Shown here one piece after another: positions 17,909 through 26,689 of a DNA stretch of 64,000 bases. The stretch is from CBDFMR01 sp965249765. GTDB taxonomy: Bacteria > Bacteroidota > Bacteroidia > Chitinophagales > Saprospiraceae. Where the stretch lies: the NCBI GenBank assembly GCA_965249765.1, contig CBDFMR010000005.1:1984001-2048000 (forward strand). The letters are read 5' to 3'. Made by a program: the position numbers and the translations under genes. Each line of letters opens with the position of its first letter. The first letter of the stretch is position 1. The notes beneath the pieces were generated by a model. It was not told the origin of the DNA, searched no databases, and was given only the letters and a program-made list of their open reading frames with translations.

Positions 17909-18946
17909 ATGATAAAAGAGATGGAGATAGTATCTTTGAGAGACCAACCTTACAAAGCAAGACACATGACAAAGCAAGAAACTAAGGTTGGGGAAAAGCA
18001 AAAAAAGCAGAAGAAAAACAAGTATAAGATCACAAATTGGAGAGAATACAATAGGAGTCTTGTAAAACGAGGAGACATAACAATATGGTTTGATGAGGCC
18101 TTATTAGACTGCTGGTATTACCAAGGTCCTAATCAAAAAGGAGCCCAGTATAAATATTCACAACAATGCATGAGGAGCTTGCTACAGCTCAAGGTAGTAT
18201 TTGGGTTGAAGTACCGACAATTAGAGGGTTTTGCCAGTTCATTGTTAGGCATGATGGGGATAGAATTGAGCGTTCCGAGCTATTGTCAAATAAGCCGTAG
18301 GGCAAAACAAGTGGAAGTAAAAATGGATGTTCCCAAAACAAAGGGCCCCATGTTTATAGTATTTGATTCAACGGGACTCAAGGTATATGGAGAAGGGGAA
18401 TGGAAGGTACGTAAACATGGGTATAATAAGCGCAGGACGTGGCGTAAGCTACATTTGGGAGTAGATGAAAAGACCGGATATATACATGCACAGGTACTGA
18501 CAAAAAACAGCAAAGGAGATGGAGATGCTCAGCAGGTTCCACAATTATTGGATCAGGTAAAAAATCCTATAGACCGCTTTGGAGCAGATGGAGCCTATGA
18601 CACATATGAAATATGGGAAATGCTCAAGGAAAAACAGATAGAGGGGGTAATACCTCCACAGGAAAATGCAATGTACTGGGTAGATGAAAATGACGAGTTA
18701 CTGGATCTTGATCGCAATGAGATAATCAAGAAAATAGAAAAGGTGGGTCGAAAGAAATGGAAACAGCAAAGTGGATACCACAGACGGAGTTTATCAGAAA
18801 CAGCAATGTTTCGATTCAAGACAATATTTGGCCCACAGCTATACTCCCGTCGGTTCGAAACCCAGCAAAGAGAGGCTGCCATAAAAGTAGCTTGCTTAAA
18901 TAAAATGACAGGCCTTGGTATGCCTGTTTGTAAAAAGGTGGCTTAA
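17909..18946 (+). CDS. IS5-family transposase
   Basis: 345 residues. Conserved IS5 blocks are visible: NWREYNRSLVKRGDITIWFDE at the N-terminus, PMFIVFDSTGLKVYGEGEW with the first catalytic aspartate, FGADGAYDT with the second, and the C-terminal SETAMFRFKTIFG with the glutamate. The ATG start lies inside the 10-bp ISAs1 target duplication, so the coding sequence survived although 4.6 kb now separates it from its own left end. Transcription would have to come from the ISAs1 end. Confidence 0.9.
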   Translation: MIKEMEIVSLRDQPYKARHMTKQETKVGEKQKKQKKNKYKITNWREYNRSLVKRGDITIWFDEALLDCWYYQGPNQKGAQYKYSQQCMRSLLQLKVVFGLKYRQLEGFASSLLGMMGIELSVPSYCQISRRAKQVEVKMDVPKTKGPMFIVFDSTGLKVYGEGEWKVRKHGYNKRRTWRKLHLGVDEKTGYIHAQVLTKNSKGDGDAQQVPQLLDQVKNPIDRFGADGAYDTYEIWEMLKEKQIEGVIPPQENAMYWVDENDELLDLDRNEIIKKIEKVGRKKWKQQSGYHRRSLSETAMFRFKTIFGPQLYSRRFETQQREAAIKVACLNKMTGLGMPVCKKVA

Positions 18947-18993
18947 ACCTATAGCTATTAAGCCATAGCTATGCTTTTTTTTTGATGACTTAT

Positions 18994-19431
18994 TCATGCA
19001 ACAAAGCCTATTAAATTCGATGTTAATTCAACTATATGATCGTTCCATAATTGTTTTTCTCCTCCACCCAATACCTTATTATCATCGATTTGAATCTTGA
19101 TTTTGCCATTTTGCTCATCACCAATAAAATCTAGTACAGATTTATTTTCCTCACTAAAGAAAGGGTTATCAGAGAATAATTTTTCGTAAACAACGGATAT
19201 TCCAAAGGTTGAATTATCAAAATTATTTGCGCTAGAGATACGTTCTCGAATTGTTAAATGACTATTAGTTTTACTTTCGGATATTTCGTTTATCATTTTC
19301 ACGCTTTTTTCGAGTTTAATTCTGACTTTACTAAAATGCGAATTGAATTCATTAATACTAGATATTGTACTTTCATGCTTATGTAGCATTGATAGGAGCC
19401 TTTCTCTATTTTCTTTATTCATTTTTGGCAA
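18994..19431 (-). CDS. Hypothetical protein, last codons replaced by the IS5 terminus
   Basis: A 145-residue lysine/glutamate-rich, partly helical protein with no motif I recognise. Its final codons (GFVA) come from the IS5 inverted repeat. Joining the sequence on either side of the IS5 element would give ...TSNLI followed by D and a stop, so the insertion probably hit the very end of the gene and left the protein almost complete. Before the insertion this gene would have lain about 50 bp upstream of, and codirectional with, the giant surface-protein gene. Confidence 0.5.
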   Translation of the reverse strand: MPKMNKENRERLLSMLHKHESTISSINEFNSHFSKVRIKLEKSVKMINEISESKTNSHLTIRERISSANNFDNSTFGISVVYEKLFSDNPFFSEENKSVLDFIGDEQNGKIKIQIDDNKVLGGGEKQLWNDHIVELTSNLIGFVA

Positions 19432-19825
19432 TTAACTTTAGTAATAAACTATTAGTATTTTAATTGTTCGGGAAGTCTGTGACCCCTGGTAAACGAGGGA
19501 AATCATTAAATTACTCACTAAGTTATAAGTTTTTCGTTGTAAGCAAAATATTACATGATCACCCGTTGATATATCGTCAATCTAAGACCTACTGACCTTG
19601 AACTTCCTTCCTCCTGGTCCCTCAAACTTCGAGCCTTTCTTTTGGTCTTGGCTAAATTTTGATTACCTATTCATAAACAGCACTATTAGGTGCTATATAG
19701 GTACAACTCACATTAACACTGCAAGCCTTAAAAATCTTACTTATCGCATTGTCTGTTATTGTTCTTTAGCGAGTTCAGCTCAAAAACGCAAAAAGCCTAA
19801 TTACTTTCGTAACCAGGCCTTTCGT
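19432..19825. other. Intergenic stretch without a supported gene
   Basis: No convincing coding region. An 82-codon plus-strand frame here has atypical composition and no family resemblance. A short inverted pair AAAAAGCCT / AGGCCTTT around 19789-19821 resembles the terminator-like hairpin that follows the tRNA genes. Confidence 0.5.
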
Positions 19826-19844
19826 TTGTCGGGGTGGCAGGATT
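19826..19844 (-). repeat. 19-bp duplicate of the tRNA-Pro 3' end
   Basis: TTGTCGGGGTGGCAGGATT matches 19994-20012, the 3' end of the adjacent tRNA-Pro gene, in the same orientation. The rest of the tRNA is absent. Both copies are followed by similar AAGCCT...AGGCTT hairpins. Duplicated tRNA 3' ends are classical footprints of site-specific integration, but here only about 170 bp separate the copies, so a degenerate tRNA duplicate is equally possible. Confidence 0.7.
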
Positions 19845-19996
19845 GATTAAATCGATCCTGTAAATGCGGCGTTGCCAATGAAAAGCCTTTCCTTCGCTAT
19901 GCTCAACAAGGCCTTTGTTTTCTTCTCTAACAAGCAAGCTTGAATCGGTATAAAACAAAAGCCTCCCAGACTATGTCTGAAAGGCTTGTTCAATTG

Positions 19997-20071
19997 TCGG
20001 GGTGGCAGGATTCGAACCTGCGGCCCCCTGCTCCCAAAGCAGGTGCGCTAACCGGACTGCGCCACACCCCG
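19997..20071 (-). tRNA. tRNA-Pro (anticodon UGG)
   Basis: A 75-nt cloverleaf on the minus strand begins CGGGGTG and ends CACCCCGA, giving a 7-bp acceptor stem with discriminator A. The anticodon arm CCTGC-TTTGGGA-GCAGG has TGG in position, and the T arm has GGTTCGAATCC. CCA is not encoded. It is the second gene of a two-tRNA unit with tRNA-Ser. Confidence 0.95.
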
Positions 20072-20103
20072 AAATAAGTGTGTGTGTACCGTGAGTATGT
20101 TGC

Positions 20104-20191
20104 GGTGAGAGGGGGATTCGAACCCCCGGTACCCTGTTAGGAGTACGCCGGTTTAGCAAACCGGTGGTTTCAGCCACTCACCCACCTCACC
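20104..20191 (-). tRNA. tRNA-Ser (anticodon GCU)
   Basis: An 88-nt minus-strand tRNA with the long variable arm of serine tRNAs. The acceptor GGTGAGG pairs with TCTCACC, discriminator G. The anticodon arm CCGGTTTGCTAAACCGG carries GCT, and the T arm has GGTTCGAATCC. CCA is not encoded. About 30 nt separate it from tRNA-Pro downstream. Confidence 0.95.
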
Positions 20192-20222
20192 TTAAAACTG
20201 TTGCTCACTTTTTGAGCGAGTG

Positions 20223-20253
20223 CAAAGATAGAATGAGGGATGATATTTCAAAA
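20223..20253 (-). promoter_or_regulatory. Bacteroidota-type promoter for the tRNA-Ser/tRNA-Pro unit
   Basis: On the minus strand TTTTG (20249-20253) is followed after 18 nt by TATCTTTG (20223-20230), matching the Bacteroidota -33 TTTG / -7 TAnnTTTG pattern. It lies about 30 nt upstream of the tRNA-Ser 5' end. Confidence 0.7.
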
Positions 20254-20376
20254 GACTTTAGTAGTTATTCTGCACTATGTGCTAAATGTCAAGCTTGCAG
20301 CTTATGCTAGTAACTCAATAAATTATGGTGTTTCTTATTATTGTTCTTACCTTATACCAACAAAAAATCAAAAAAA

Positions 20377-20919
20377 ATGCAAAAGCTAATCATCGGAACT
20401 GTCGTAGGAGCCATTATTCTTTTCTGCTGGCAATGGATATCATGGGGTGCGGTAAACCTTCATGGGTCGCAATTACAGTATACTCCTAATCAAGATGAGG
20501 TTATCGAATGCCTCTCTCAGCATTTGAAAGAAGGACAGTATTTTGTTCCTACCATTCCTTCGGGAGCTACGGCTGAGGACCATAGTGCACTCGTAGACGA
20601 AAAGCTGGGCACACCATGGGCACAGATCAATTACCATGAAAAACTGGAAATGAATATGCTTTCCAATATGCTAAGAGGATTTCTAACAAACCTTGTAGTC
20701 GCCTTTTTACTTTGTTGGGTCTTGATGCATTTTGCTGACTTGACTATGAAGGATGCTGTACTAGGGTCATTGGCCGTGGGCGTCATTGGTTATCTCACTG
20801 GGGCTTATTTGAATAGCACCTGGTTTGGTACCAACTCTATGCCTGACCTTATTGATGCCATTGTTCAATTTGGATTGGTTGGATTATGGCTGGGATTATG
20901 GTTGCGTAGATCCAGTTAG
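20377..20919 (+). CDS. Uncharacterised inner-membrane protein
   Basis: 180 residues from the ATG at 20377, preceded by an A-rich leader; an upstream in-frame start at 20341 is less likely. An N-terminal membrane segment (LIIGTVVGAIILFCWQWISWG) is followed by an exposed domain of ~75 residues and then three more hydrophobic segments, with LVVAFLLCWVLM, AVLGSLAVGVIGYLTGAYL and LVGLWLGLWL. Proteins with this layout occur widely in Bacteroidota as hypothetical proteins; I do not know the function. It converges on the acetyltransferase gene. Confidence 0.8.
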   Translation: MQKLIIGTVVGAIILFCWQWISWGAVNLHGSQLQYTPNQDEVIECLSQHLKEGQYFVPTIPSGATAEDHSALVDEKLGTPWAQINYHEKLEMNMLSNMLRGFLTNLVVAFLLCWVLMHFADLTMKDAVLGSLAVGVIGYLTGAYLNSTWFGTNSMPDLIDAIVQFGLVGLWLGLWLRRSS

Positions 20920-20939
20920 AAAAAGAGAAGGCCAGTTTC

Positions 20940-21443
20940 TCATAATGTCAAGACATAGTACAGGTCGCAACTACTGTGACCTGTATCTCCCATGTTGCAC
21001 GTCAGTGGTTTGAACCCATATTTTTGGTATAGCTTATTGGCGGCGGTCATTCTTTCTACGGTCTCTAAGTAGCACTTCTCGTAGCCCAAAGATTTAGCTT
21101 CATCCAAACACAATTCTATGATCTTTTTACCAAAGCCTTGACCTCTGAGATCCGACATGAAGTACATCTTTTTTAACTCGCAGATATCTCCATCACTTCC
21201 CTCTAAGGGAGCTATACCACCACCACCATAGACATTGCCATTATCGTCGACAATTACCCAGTATCTAGATTGATCATGAGCAAATGACTGATACATCATA
21301 TCTACCTCAGCGTCTTCTATGGAGTAACCTTCTCCTACACAACCATACTCAGTCATGGTTTCTCTTATAATAGTCGCTATAGCTTCATTGTCCTGAAGGG
21401 AGATATCACGAATGTGGAAATTGCTCGGTATTGTATTGGTCAT
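20940..21443 (-). CDS. GNAT-family N-acetyltransferase
   Basis: 167 residues. The acetyl-CoA binding motif is seen in LRGQGFGKKIIELCLDEAKSLGYEKCYLET, and the typical C-terminal strand follows in KLYQKYGFKPLTC. N-acetylation of a small molecule or protein amine is expected; the substrate cannot be deduced. It starts 11 nt after the end of the DUF3995 gene, on the same strand, so the two probably form an operon. Confidence 0.9.
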   Translation of the reverse strand: MTNTIPSNFHIRDISLQDNEAIATIIRETMTEYGCVGEGYSIEDAEVDMMYQSFAHDQSRYWVIVDDNGNVYGGGGIAPLEGSDGDICELKKMYFMSDLRGQGFGKKIIELCLDEAKSLGYEKCYLETVERMTAANKLYQKYGFKPLTCNMGDTGHSSCDLYYVLTL

Positions 21444-21454
21444 CCTTGTAACGA

Positions 21455-21880
21455 TTATTGATTTAGTATTGCGATAGTAATACCTACCAAAGCAATGATA
21501 AGTGTGATAGGGGTAAAGAACCTGGTGTCCGCTTTTGCAAATTTAGTAGATCGAATTTTCTTAAAGAGCCCCATGTAACGAAAATCACCTATGGCCCTTA
21601 GAAGGAATAAGGAAGGAATAACCCAGCCAATTATTCTGATGACATCAGCAGACAGCCATAAATCTATTGTTCCTAGGACATTGAGGTAGTAAACCGCAAA
21701 AGCGTAAAGGGCTAGTCCGACGAGAATTGTTGTTACTAATCGGGGTCTAAAAAGCACCTTATTTTCTTCGTCCATAGGAAGGGCTCGGCCCAGTCTGGTT
21801 TTGCCACCTAGTGCCCAATATATGTGAATAGATCCCAATGTTATTAAAATGAATACGATGATAAAGATGAGCAGTGTCAC
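21455..21880 (-). CDS. DUF3995 domain membrane protein
   Basis: 141 residues with four hydrophobic segments: one at the N-terminus (LLIFIIVFILITLGSIHIYWALGG), LVTTILVGLALYAFAVYYLN, IRIIGWVIPSLFLLRAIGDF and the C-terminal ITLIIALVGITIAILNQ. The HIYWALGG motif and overall layout match DUF3995, a family of unknown function often next to acetyltransferases. It is divergent from the protease gene, with ~45 nt between the starts. Confidence 0.85.
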   Translation of the reverse strand: MTLLIFIIVFILITLGSIHIYWALGGKTRLGRALPMDEENKVLFRPRLVTTILVGLALYAFAVYYLNVLGTIDLWLSADVIRIIGWVIPSLFLLRAIGDFRYMGLFKKIRSTKFAKADTRFFTPITLIIALVGITIAILNQ

Positions 21881-21925
21881 ACTATATTAAATATTGGTGT
21901 TAAATTTGATATATAAATAAGTACC

Positions 21926-23761
21926 ATGCGTTTCTATCTGTTCCTCATACTAGTAACAAACTTGTCTACTATTGGTTTAGCTCAAAACCAATTTGGAGGT
22001 TGCCCAGAAGCACTTATCAATCGTTCCTATCTAGATGAGGTCAGTGCAATTGAAGTTAGTGATTTTAGGCCAAATACGGAGGACCAATACGATAAAAGAC
22101 AGGGTATAGATAATCGGTTTGCCGGGGTAGTACCTATCAATTTTGATTTTAAAAATAGATCAACGCGCATTGTGAAGCTCGATGGAACTACTGTAAACCT
22201 CATCAAAATAAAGACAAATGGTGCGGGAGGCCAAGCTATCCTTTTTGAGGAAGTGAGATTAAAAGGCGCTGTGCGGATCTTTGTTTATAATTTGGACTTT
22301 AGTGAGGTAAGTGGAGCATATGACGGTCGGTCAATAAGCTTAAAAGGAAGGCTATTGACAGAGTTTATTTCGGGAAATGAGTTGATCATTGAAGTAGTGA
22401 CCCCGCCAGGCTCAGATTATGATTTTATAATCAATAATGTATATGCTCGCTACGACTTTGATGTCGAGAATGAAGCTATGATGGAAACTGGATATGGAAC
22501 CGCAGCCCAATGTCACATCAATGTCAATTGCCCAACAAGTGAACCATATGCTAATGCACAGAAAGGTGTTGTGAGGATTTTGGCAATATTTGAAGAAGGA
22601 GCAGGGTGGTGTAGTGGTTCCCTTATCAATAATACAAGCCAGGATACTACACCGTACCTACTGACGGCATTTCATTGTCAGAGTGGCTTCACCCCTATGT
22701 ATGATGTCTGGCGGTTTGACTTTACTTATGAATCTCATGCTTGCGATATAGATGTGCCACCGGTTTTTGGATCCATGACAGGAGCTATACAACGTGCAGG
22801 CAGAGAAGAGTCTGACTTTTTGCTTTTGGAGTTGGAGCAAGACATGCTCCCTGCTGCTGACGCAGTTCTCAACGGATGGAATAGAACAGATGGATATACT
22901 CCTAGTGATGTAGCAATGATTCACCAGCCTAGTGGTGATATAAAAAAGATTTCTATCGATGAAGACCCTATCGAGATCTATGATAGCTTCATTACGTGGG
23001 ACAACGGATTGACTACGCCACCGAACCACCATTTCAAGCTTCATCTAGACCAAGGGACTTCTCAAAATGGCTCCTCTGGATCACCACTCCTAGATCTTGA
23101 GAATCGGATTATAGGGCAATTACATGGAGGATTTGCCGACACGATCTGTGATGTCAATTCTCTATACTTTGGTCGGATCCACCATTCATGGAACGAGGGG
23201 GTAAATGCATCGGAACGATTATCTGATTGGCTTGATCCCGGGTCATCAGGAGCAATTACCTTGGATGCACTTGATATATCGGGCCAGGCATTTATTCTTA
23301 CAGGAACGATTCTTACGCCTCTAGGGATCCCCATGCCCAATGTAGAAGTGCATGTATCTGGCGATCTCAACGGGTTTGTTTTGACCGATGCCAATGGAAG
23401 GTATACTATCACATCGTTGAGACCCGACGGAAACTACACGGTTTCACCTACTAAGCCTGCACTTGCTGGTGAGGCGGTAACGGCGATAGATCTTCTTCAA
23501 ATAAAAAAGCACCTCTTAGGATTGCTCACTTTGACCAATTATAGTTTTAAGGCTGCTGACGTAAATATTTCTCAGTCTATATCAGGTCTGGATTTGTTGC
23601 AGATTCAAAAAGTAATTCTTGGAGTGGAGCAAGAGTTTCCATCATCAACACCATGGCGATTTGATCCTCCATCATTCTTTTTCAATGCTGATGGTTATAA
23701 TCAAGAAGCTTCCTTCACAGGATTCAAAGTCGGCGACGTAAACTTCAGTGCCCAGCCGTGA
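21926..23761 (+). CDS. Secreted trypsin-like serine protease with C-terminal dockerin-like module
   Basis: 611 residues with a signal peptide ending near residue 20. The catalytic domain resembles lysyl endopeptidase-type proteases: His250 in LLTAFHC, Asp297 in ESDFLLLEL, Ser384 in GSSGSPLL. A carboxypeptidase-regulatory-like domain (~455-505, TLTDANGRYT-type pattern) follows, then a type I dockerin-like module (~517-567, with VNISQSISGLDLLQIQKVILG) and a FKVGDVNFSAQP end. It has no T9SS sorting domain, unlike most secreted proteins here. The same dockerin plus GDVN module occurs in the giant protein, which also has a cohesin-like domain, so docking is conceivable (inference). Confidence 0.9.
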   Translation: MRFYLFLILVTNLSTIGLAQNQFGGCPEALINRSYLDEVSAIEVSDFRPNTEDQYDKRQGIDNRFAGVVPINFDFKNRSTRIVKLDGTTVNLIKIKTNGAGGQAILFEEVRLKGAVRIFVYNLDFSEVSGAYDGRSISLKGRLLTEFISGNELIIEVVTPPGSDYDFIINNVYARYDFDVENEAMMETGYGTAAQCHINVNCPTSEPYANAQKGVVRILAIFEEGAGWCSGSLINNTSQDTTPYLLTAFHCQSGFTPMYDVWRFDFTYESHACDIDVPPVFGSMTGAIQRAGREESDFLLLELEQDMLPAADAVLNGWNRTDGYTPSDVAMIHQPSGDIKKISIDEDPIEIYDSFITWDNGLTTPPNHHFKLHLDQGTSQNGSSGSPLLDLENRIIGQLHGGFADTICDVNSLYFGRIHHSWNEGVNASERLSDWLDPGSSGAITLDALDISGQAFILTGTILTPLGIPMPNVEVHVSGDLNGFVLTDANGRYTITSLRPDGNYTVSPTKPALAGEAVTAIDLLQIKKHLLGLLTLTNYSFKAADVNISQSISGLDLLQIQKVILGVEQEFPSSTPWRFDPPSFFFNADGYNQEASFTGFKVGDVNFSAQP

Positions 23762-23767
23762 TTTGAT

Positions 23768-26149
23768 CTATTTTATAATAGATATTTTACCTAAGCCGAT
23801 TACCTCGTCTCTGTCAAGTAGAGTAACGATATAAAGTCCAGATGAAATTCCATACAACCCAATAGTGCCATTATCAACCTCCCTACGAGCAACAACACGC
23901 CCATCCACAGCTTTGATAGTTACGTACATTTCATCAGAAAGGGAGGGTAGGTCAGTCACTGTTATTATGTCTAGAGCTGGATTAGGAAAGAAATGGAGTT
24001 TTGTCAATTCTTCTTCATTTGTACCACTGGGATTGCCATCGGTCACAAGAAAAGCATCGACTCCTGCTTCGACTAAATGGCCTTCTTCATGGTCTTCTGC
24101 AATAAAGCGAATAGTCATTTGGTCCGTGATGGCTATATGATTTGCAACATGAATGGTGTTTTTTCCTTTCCATTCACTTGATGATTCTGTAATTCTTGAT
24201 ACTTCTACAGTTTCTGTTCCGTTACTCAGCTCTATGGTCAAGTCATCATTGGGTTCATCAAATCCACCACCATTGAAAAACCAAGTATAGTACTCAATTG
24301 CAGGAAAGTTGTAAGGGGTAAGATCCATGACAGGTGAGATAAGAATTGTAGCTCCGTCATCAACGTCATCAAGACCAACATTGGGCTCATCGCTGTTTCC
24401 GGTAACAAAGGCTTCCATTCCATTATCTCCGTCGACATCTACATTGGCATTAGAAAAATCGCCATCATAAGTTGTCCCATTAGGAACACCTCGTTCCCAA
24501 ATTCCCGCTGAAGCATTGCCAGTTACTGTCCATCCTTGTTCGAATAGAAAATCATCTTGATAACCTTCTTCGAGTTCTATTGTAATAGAATTCATGCCTG
24601 ATATTTCCATCTGAGTTGCCTTGTGAAGATAACCCCAGGAACCTGCAATAATAGCGTAGGTTCCCTGAGCTACAGTTGCAGAAAATTGACCTTGGTCATC
24701 AGCTTGTAAATCTACGGTCTCGCCATCATTTCTGAGGAATCTTACAAATCCACCAGCTACAGGAGTTCCATCGGCACTTTTAACTGTAGATCCTGTCACA
24801 TTGAAGAAAGTTCGCTTGCACATCTCGATATCTAAGAATGTAACAACTCCATTAGACAACTCTACAAATGCAGTAAATAACTCATAGTCCGGGTGACTAA
24901 ATGTGATAGTATTGAATCCAGGTGTGACTTGGCCAGTGGCATAAGCTCCTGTGGCATTACTTGATTCTCGATTAAGGTCATTGGATTGAATCTGGACCTG
25001 TACACCTGATATAGGCTCATTCGTGTCTTTGTCTATGATGTTTCCTTCTAGCCAACAAGCTCTCGTATAAGTAGGCTGTAATACGAAGAATCCGTACCCC
25101 CTATCACTTGCAAGCACAATACCTGAAGGCAACCATGGGTAAGCTCCCCAGCACCCATTCGTCCCACCGTGAGCATCAGGCCATGTATCATAAGCACCTA
25201 CTTTGACAAGATTATGAGGTCTTTCTGCATCGACTATAACAATTCCATCGGTATACCAAGAGGTGACGAGATAACCATCTATGTAATGTGTATTGTGAGG
25301 TACAACACCCAGATTCTCTGTTTCCAATGGATGGTAAGTGTCTATTCGTTCCATATTGGATAAGTCGGATATATCATACGCATCTATGTTGGAGTTTCCT
25401 CTCTCATCCGTCGTAAAAATATACTGACTGTCATCCGATAGCCACGCATTGTGGGTAAACTCAGATGTAGTAATATGAGATCCTAGATAAATAGGGTCCC
25501 AGGGATCAGTTATATCATAAGCAGTAATAGTAGGTGCGTATATCTCTGAACAATACATTATGTTGTCTCGGACGACGACATCATGGGAATATGCAAAGGT
25601 TTCGGCACCTATGAGTTGAGGATTCATTGGGTCAGTGATAATATCGAGGACCAATATTCCCCTTTGATTAACATCAGGACTAATATTGCATCCTGCTAAA
25701 TAACATTGCCCATTCTCGTCAATGTATAAGTTGTGGCAAGTCTGTAAGAGGAAGTCATAATCACCAAAAGCCAGCTGAGGTTTCCAAAAACTAAAAGTAA
25801 TATTGAGAGGTGCATCCGACATATCAACAATGAGCAATCCATCATCTCCGCTATCCGTAGTTACGTATAGGTGATCGTTCCAATGCTTAATATCACGCCA
25901 AGTGGAGCTGCTTCCAGGGATGAGTGTTCTTTCAACGGGATTGGTAGGATCTTCTAAAGATAATATGTGAGTTGCAGTTTGGGTTCCTACTATTCCATAT
26001 TCAATTCCATTCTCATCAACGTAACCCCATACATCATTCGTAGCCTCATTGAACGTGATGTTGGCAATTTTTTCTAGGTTATAGTCCTCTTGTGAAAATA
26101 AGTTTATGGAAAAGAGAAATACTAGTAAGAATGTGACAATTCTATTCAT
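23768..26149 (-). CDS. Choice-of-anchor B family secreted protein with T9SS sorting domain
   Basis: About 793 residues from MNRIVTFLLVFLFSINLFSQ, a clear signal peptide; an in-frame ATG at 26170 adds seven residues. Residues ~20-370 are a beta-propeller of LVIVD-type repeats (GLLIVDMSDA, GIVIVDAERP) typical of choice-of-anchor B proteins. Two carboxypeptidase-regulatory-like domains (~375-540) and a beta-sandwich with repeated glycine/aspartate loops follow. The C-terminus (FFPNPALDIITVTDL ... GLYIVTLL) is a T9SS type A sorting domain. Cell-surface or released product; substrate unknown. It converges on the protease gene with 6 nt between the stops. Confidence 0.9.
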   Translation of the reverse strand: MNRIVTFLLVFLFSINLFSQEDYNLEKIANITFNEATNDVWGYVDENGIEYGIVGTQTATHILSLEDPTNPVERTLIPGSSSTWRDIKHWNDHLYVTTDSGDDGLLIVDMSDAPLNITFSFWKPQLAFGDYDFLLQTCHNLYIDENGQCYLAGCNISPDVNQRGILVLDIITDPMNPQLIGAETFAYSHDVVVRDNIMYCSEIYAPTITAYDITDPWDPIYLGSHITTSEFTHNAWLSDDSQYIFTTDERGNSNIDAYDISDLSNMERIDTYHPLETENLGVVPHNTHYIDGYLVTSWYTDGIVIVDAERPHNLVKVGAYDTWPDAHGGTNGCWGAYPWLPSGIVLASDRGYGFFVLQPTYTRACWLEGNIIDKDTNEPISGVQVQIQSNDLNRESSNATGAYATGQVTPGFNTITFSHPDYELFTAFVELSNGVVTFLDIEMCKRTFFNVTGSTVKSADGTPVAGGFVRFLRNDGETVDLQADDQGQFSATVAQGTYAIIAGSWGYLHKATQMEISGMNSITIELEEGYQDDFLFEQGWTVTGNASAGIWERGVPNGTTYDGDFSNANVDVDGDNGMEAFVTGNSDEPNVGLDDVDDGATILISPVMDLTPYNFPAIEYYTWFFNGGGFDEPNDDLTIELSNGTETVEVSRITESSSEWKGKNTIHVANHIAITDQMTIRFIAEDHEEGHLVEAGVDAFLVTDGNPSGTNEEELTKLHFFPNPALDIITVTDLPSLSDEMYVTIKAVDGRVVARREVDNGTIGLYGISSGLYIVTLLDRDEVIGLGKISIIK

Positions 26150-26281
26150 AGGGTTAATTGAAGTAATCATTTAATAATAAACGACCAAAATAGAAATTCT
26201 AGCCGTTAAGACTATTGACTCCGTGCCTTAATGTCGTACACAAGCTATTAATTCTATTTTTGTGATGTTATTCTCTTAATG

Positions 26282-26689
26282 TCACTTAGACTGTAGAATC
26301 ATCACTGTTAGACGCGATGAGCATATAATTTTCTCCGTTTCATCCGATATTTTAATGTTCCACACATGGATTGTGCGTCCTAATTTAATGGGTGTAACGC
26401 GGCCGAATACTCTTCCACCCAGTGCACTTGAAAGATGGTTGGCATTAACTTCTAATCCTACGGCAGCATTCTTGACAAGGTCGATGCAACAATGAGAGGC
26501 AACGCTTCCCAAGGTCTCCGCCAATACCACGGAAGCTCCCCCATGTAATAAACCCATCGGTTGCATTGTCCTTTTATCTACTGGCATTGATGCAACCATA
26601 TAATCATGACCCACCTCTTCAAATTTTATATCTAAATGACCTGGTAAACAGGATGCTCCTAGGTTGTTTAAAAAGTCAAGGTCAGGCAT
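26282..26689 (-). CDS. Hotdog-fold thioesterase (PaaI/MenI type)
   Basis: 135 residues from ATG at 26689, chosen because it overlaps the miaA stop as ATGCCTGA and gives the normal family length; upstream in-frame ATGs would add a tail read from inside miaA. The hotdog signature PMGLLHGGASVVLAETLGS contains the acyl-CoA binding glycines and the catalytic acidic residue (E in LAET). PaaI-like enzymes hydrolyse acyl-CoA thioesters such as 1,4-dihydroxy-2-naphthoyl-CoA or phenylacetyl-CoA derivatives. Translational coupling with miaA is likely. Confidence 0.9.
   Translation of the reverse strand: MPDLDFLNNLGASCLPGHLDIKFEEVGHDYMVASMPVDKRTMQPMGLLHGGASVVLAETLGSVASHCCIDLVKNAAVGLEVNANHLSSALGGRVFGRVTPIKLGRTIHVWNIKISDETEKIICSSRLTVMILQSK

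Larger units (their letters stand above)
13272..19008 (+). mobile_element. IS5-family element split by a nested insertion (outermost shell of five)
   Basis: Perfect 17-bp inverted repeats GGCTTTGTTGCATGAAT (13272-13288) and its complement (18992-19008) bound an IS5-family element whose transposase gene lies at 17909-18946. An ISAs1-type element is inserted 12 bp inside the left repeat, at the start codon of the transposase. No target duplication is obvious outside the ends. The insertion lies at the 3' end of a small minus-strand ORF (18994-19431) and about 50 bp upstream of the giant gene. Confidence 0.85.

Noticed and set aside
19598..19846. An 82-codon plus-strand ORF
   Set aside because: Composition is unlike coding DNA of the region and it overlaps the tRNA remnant.
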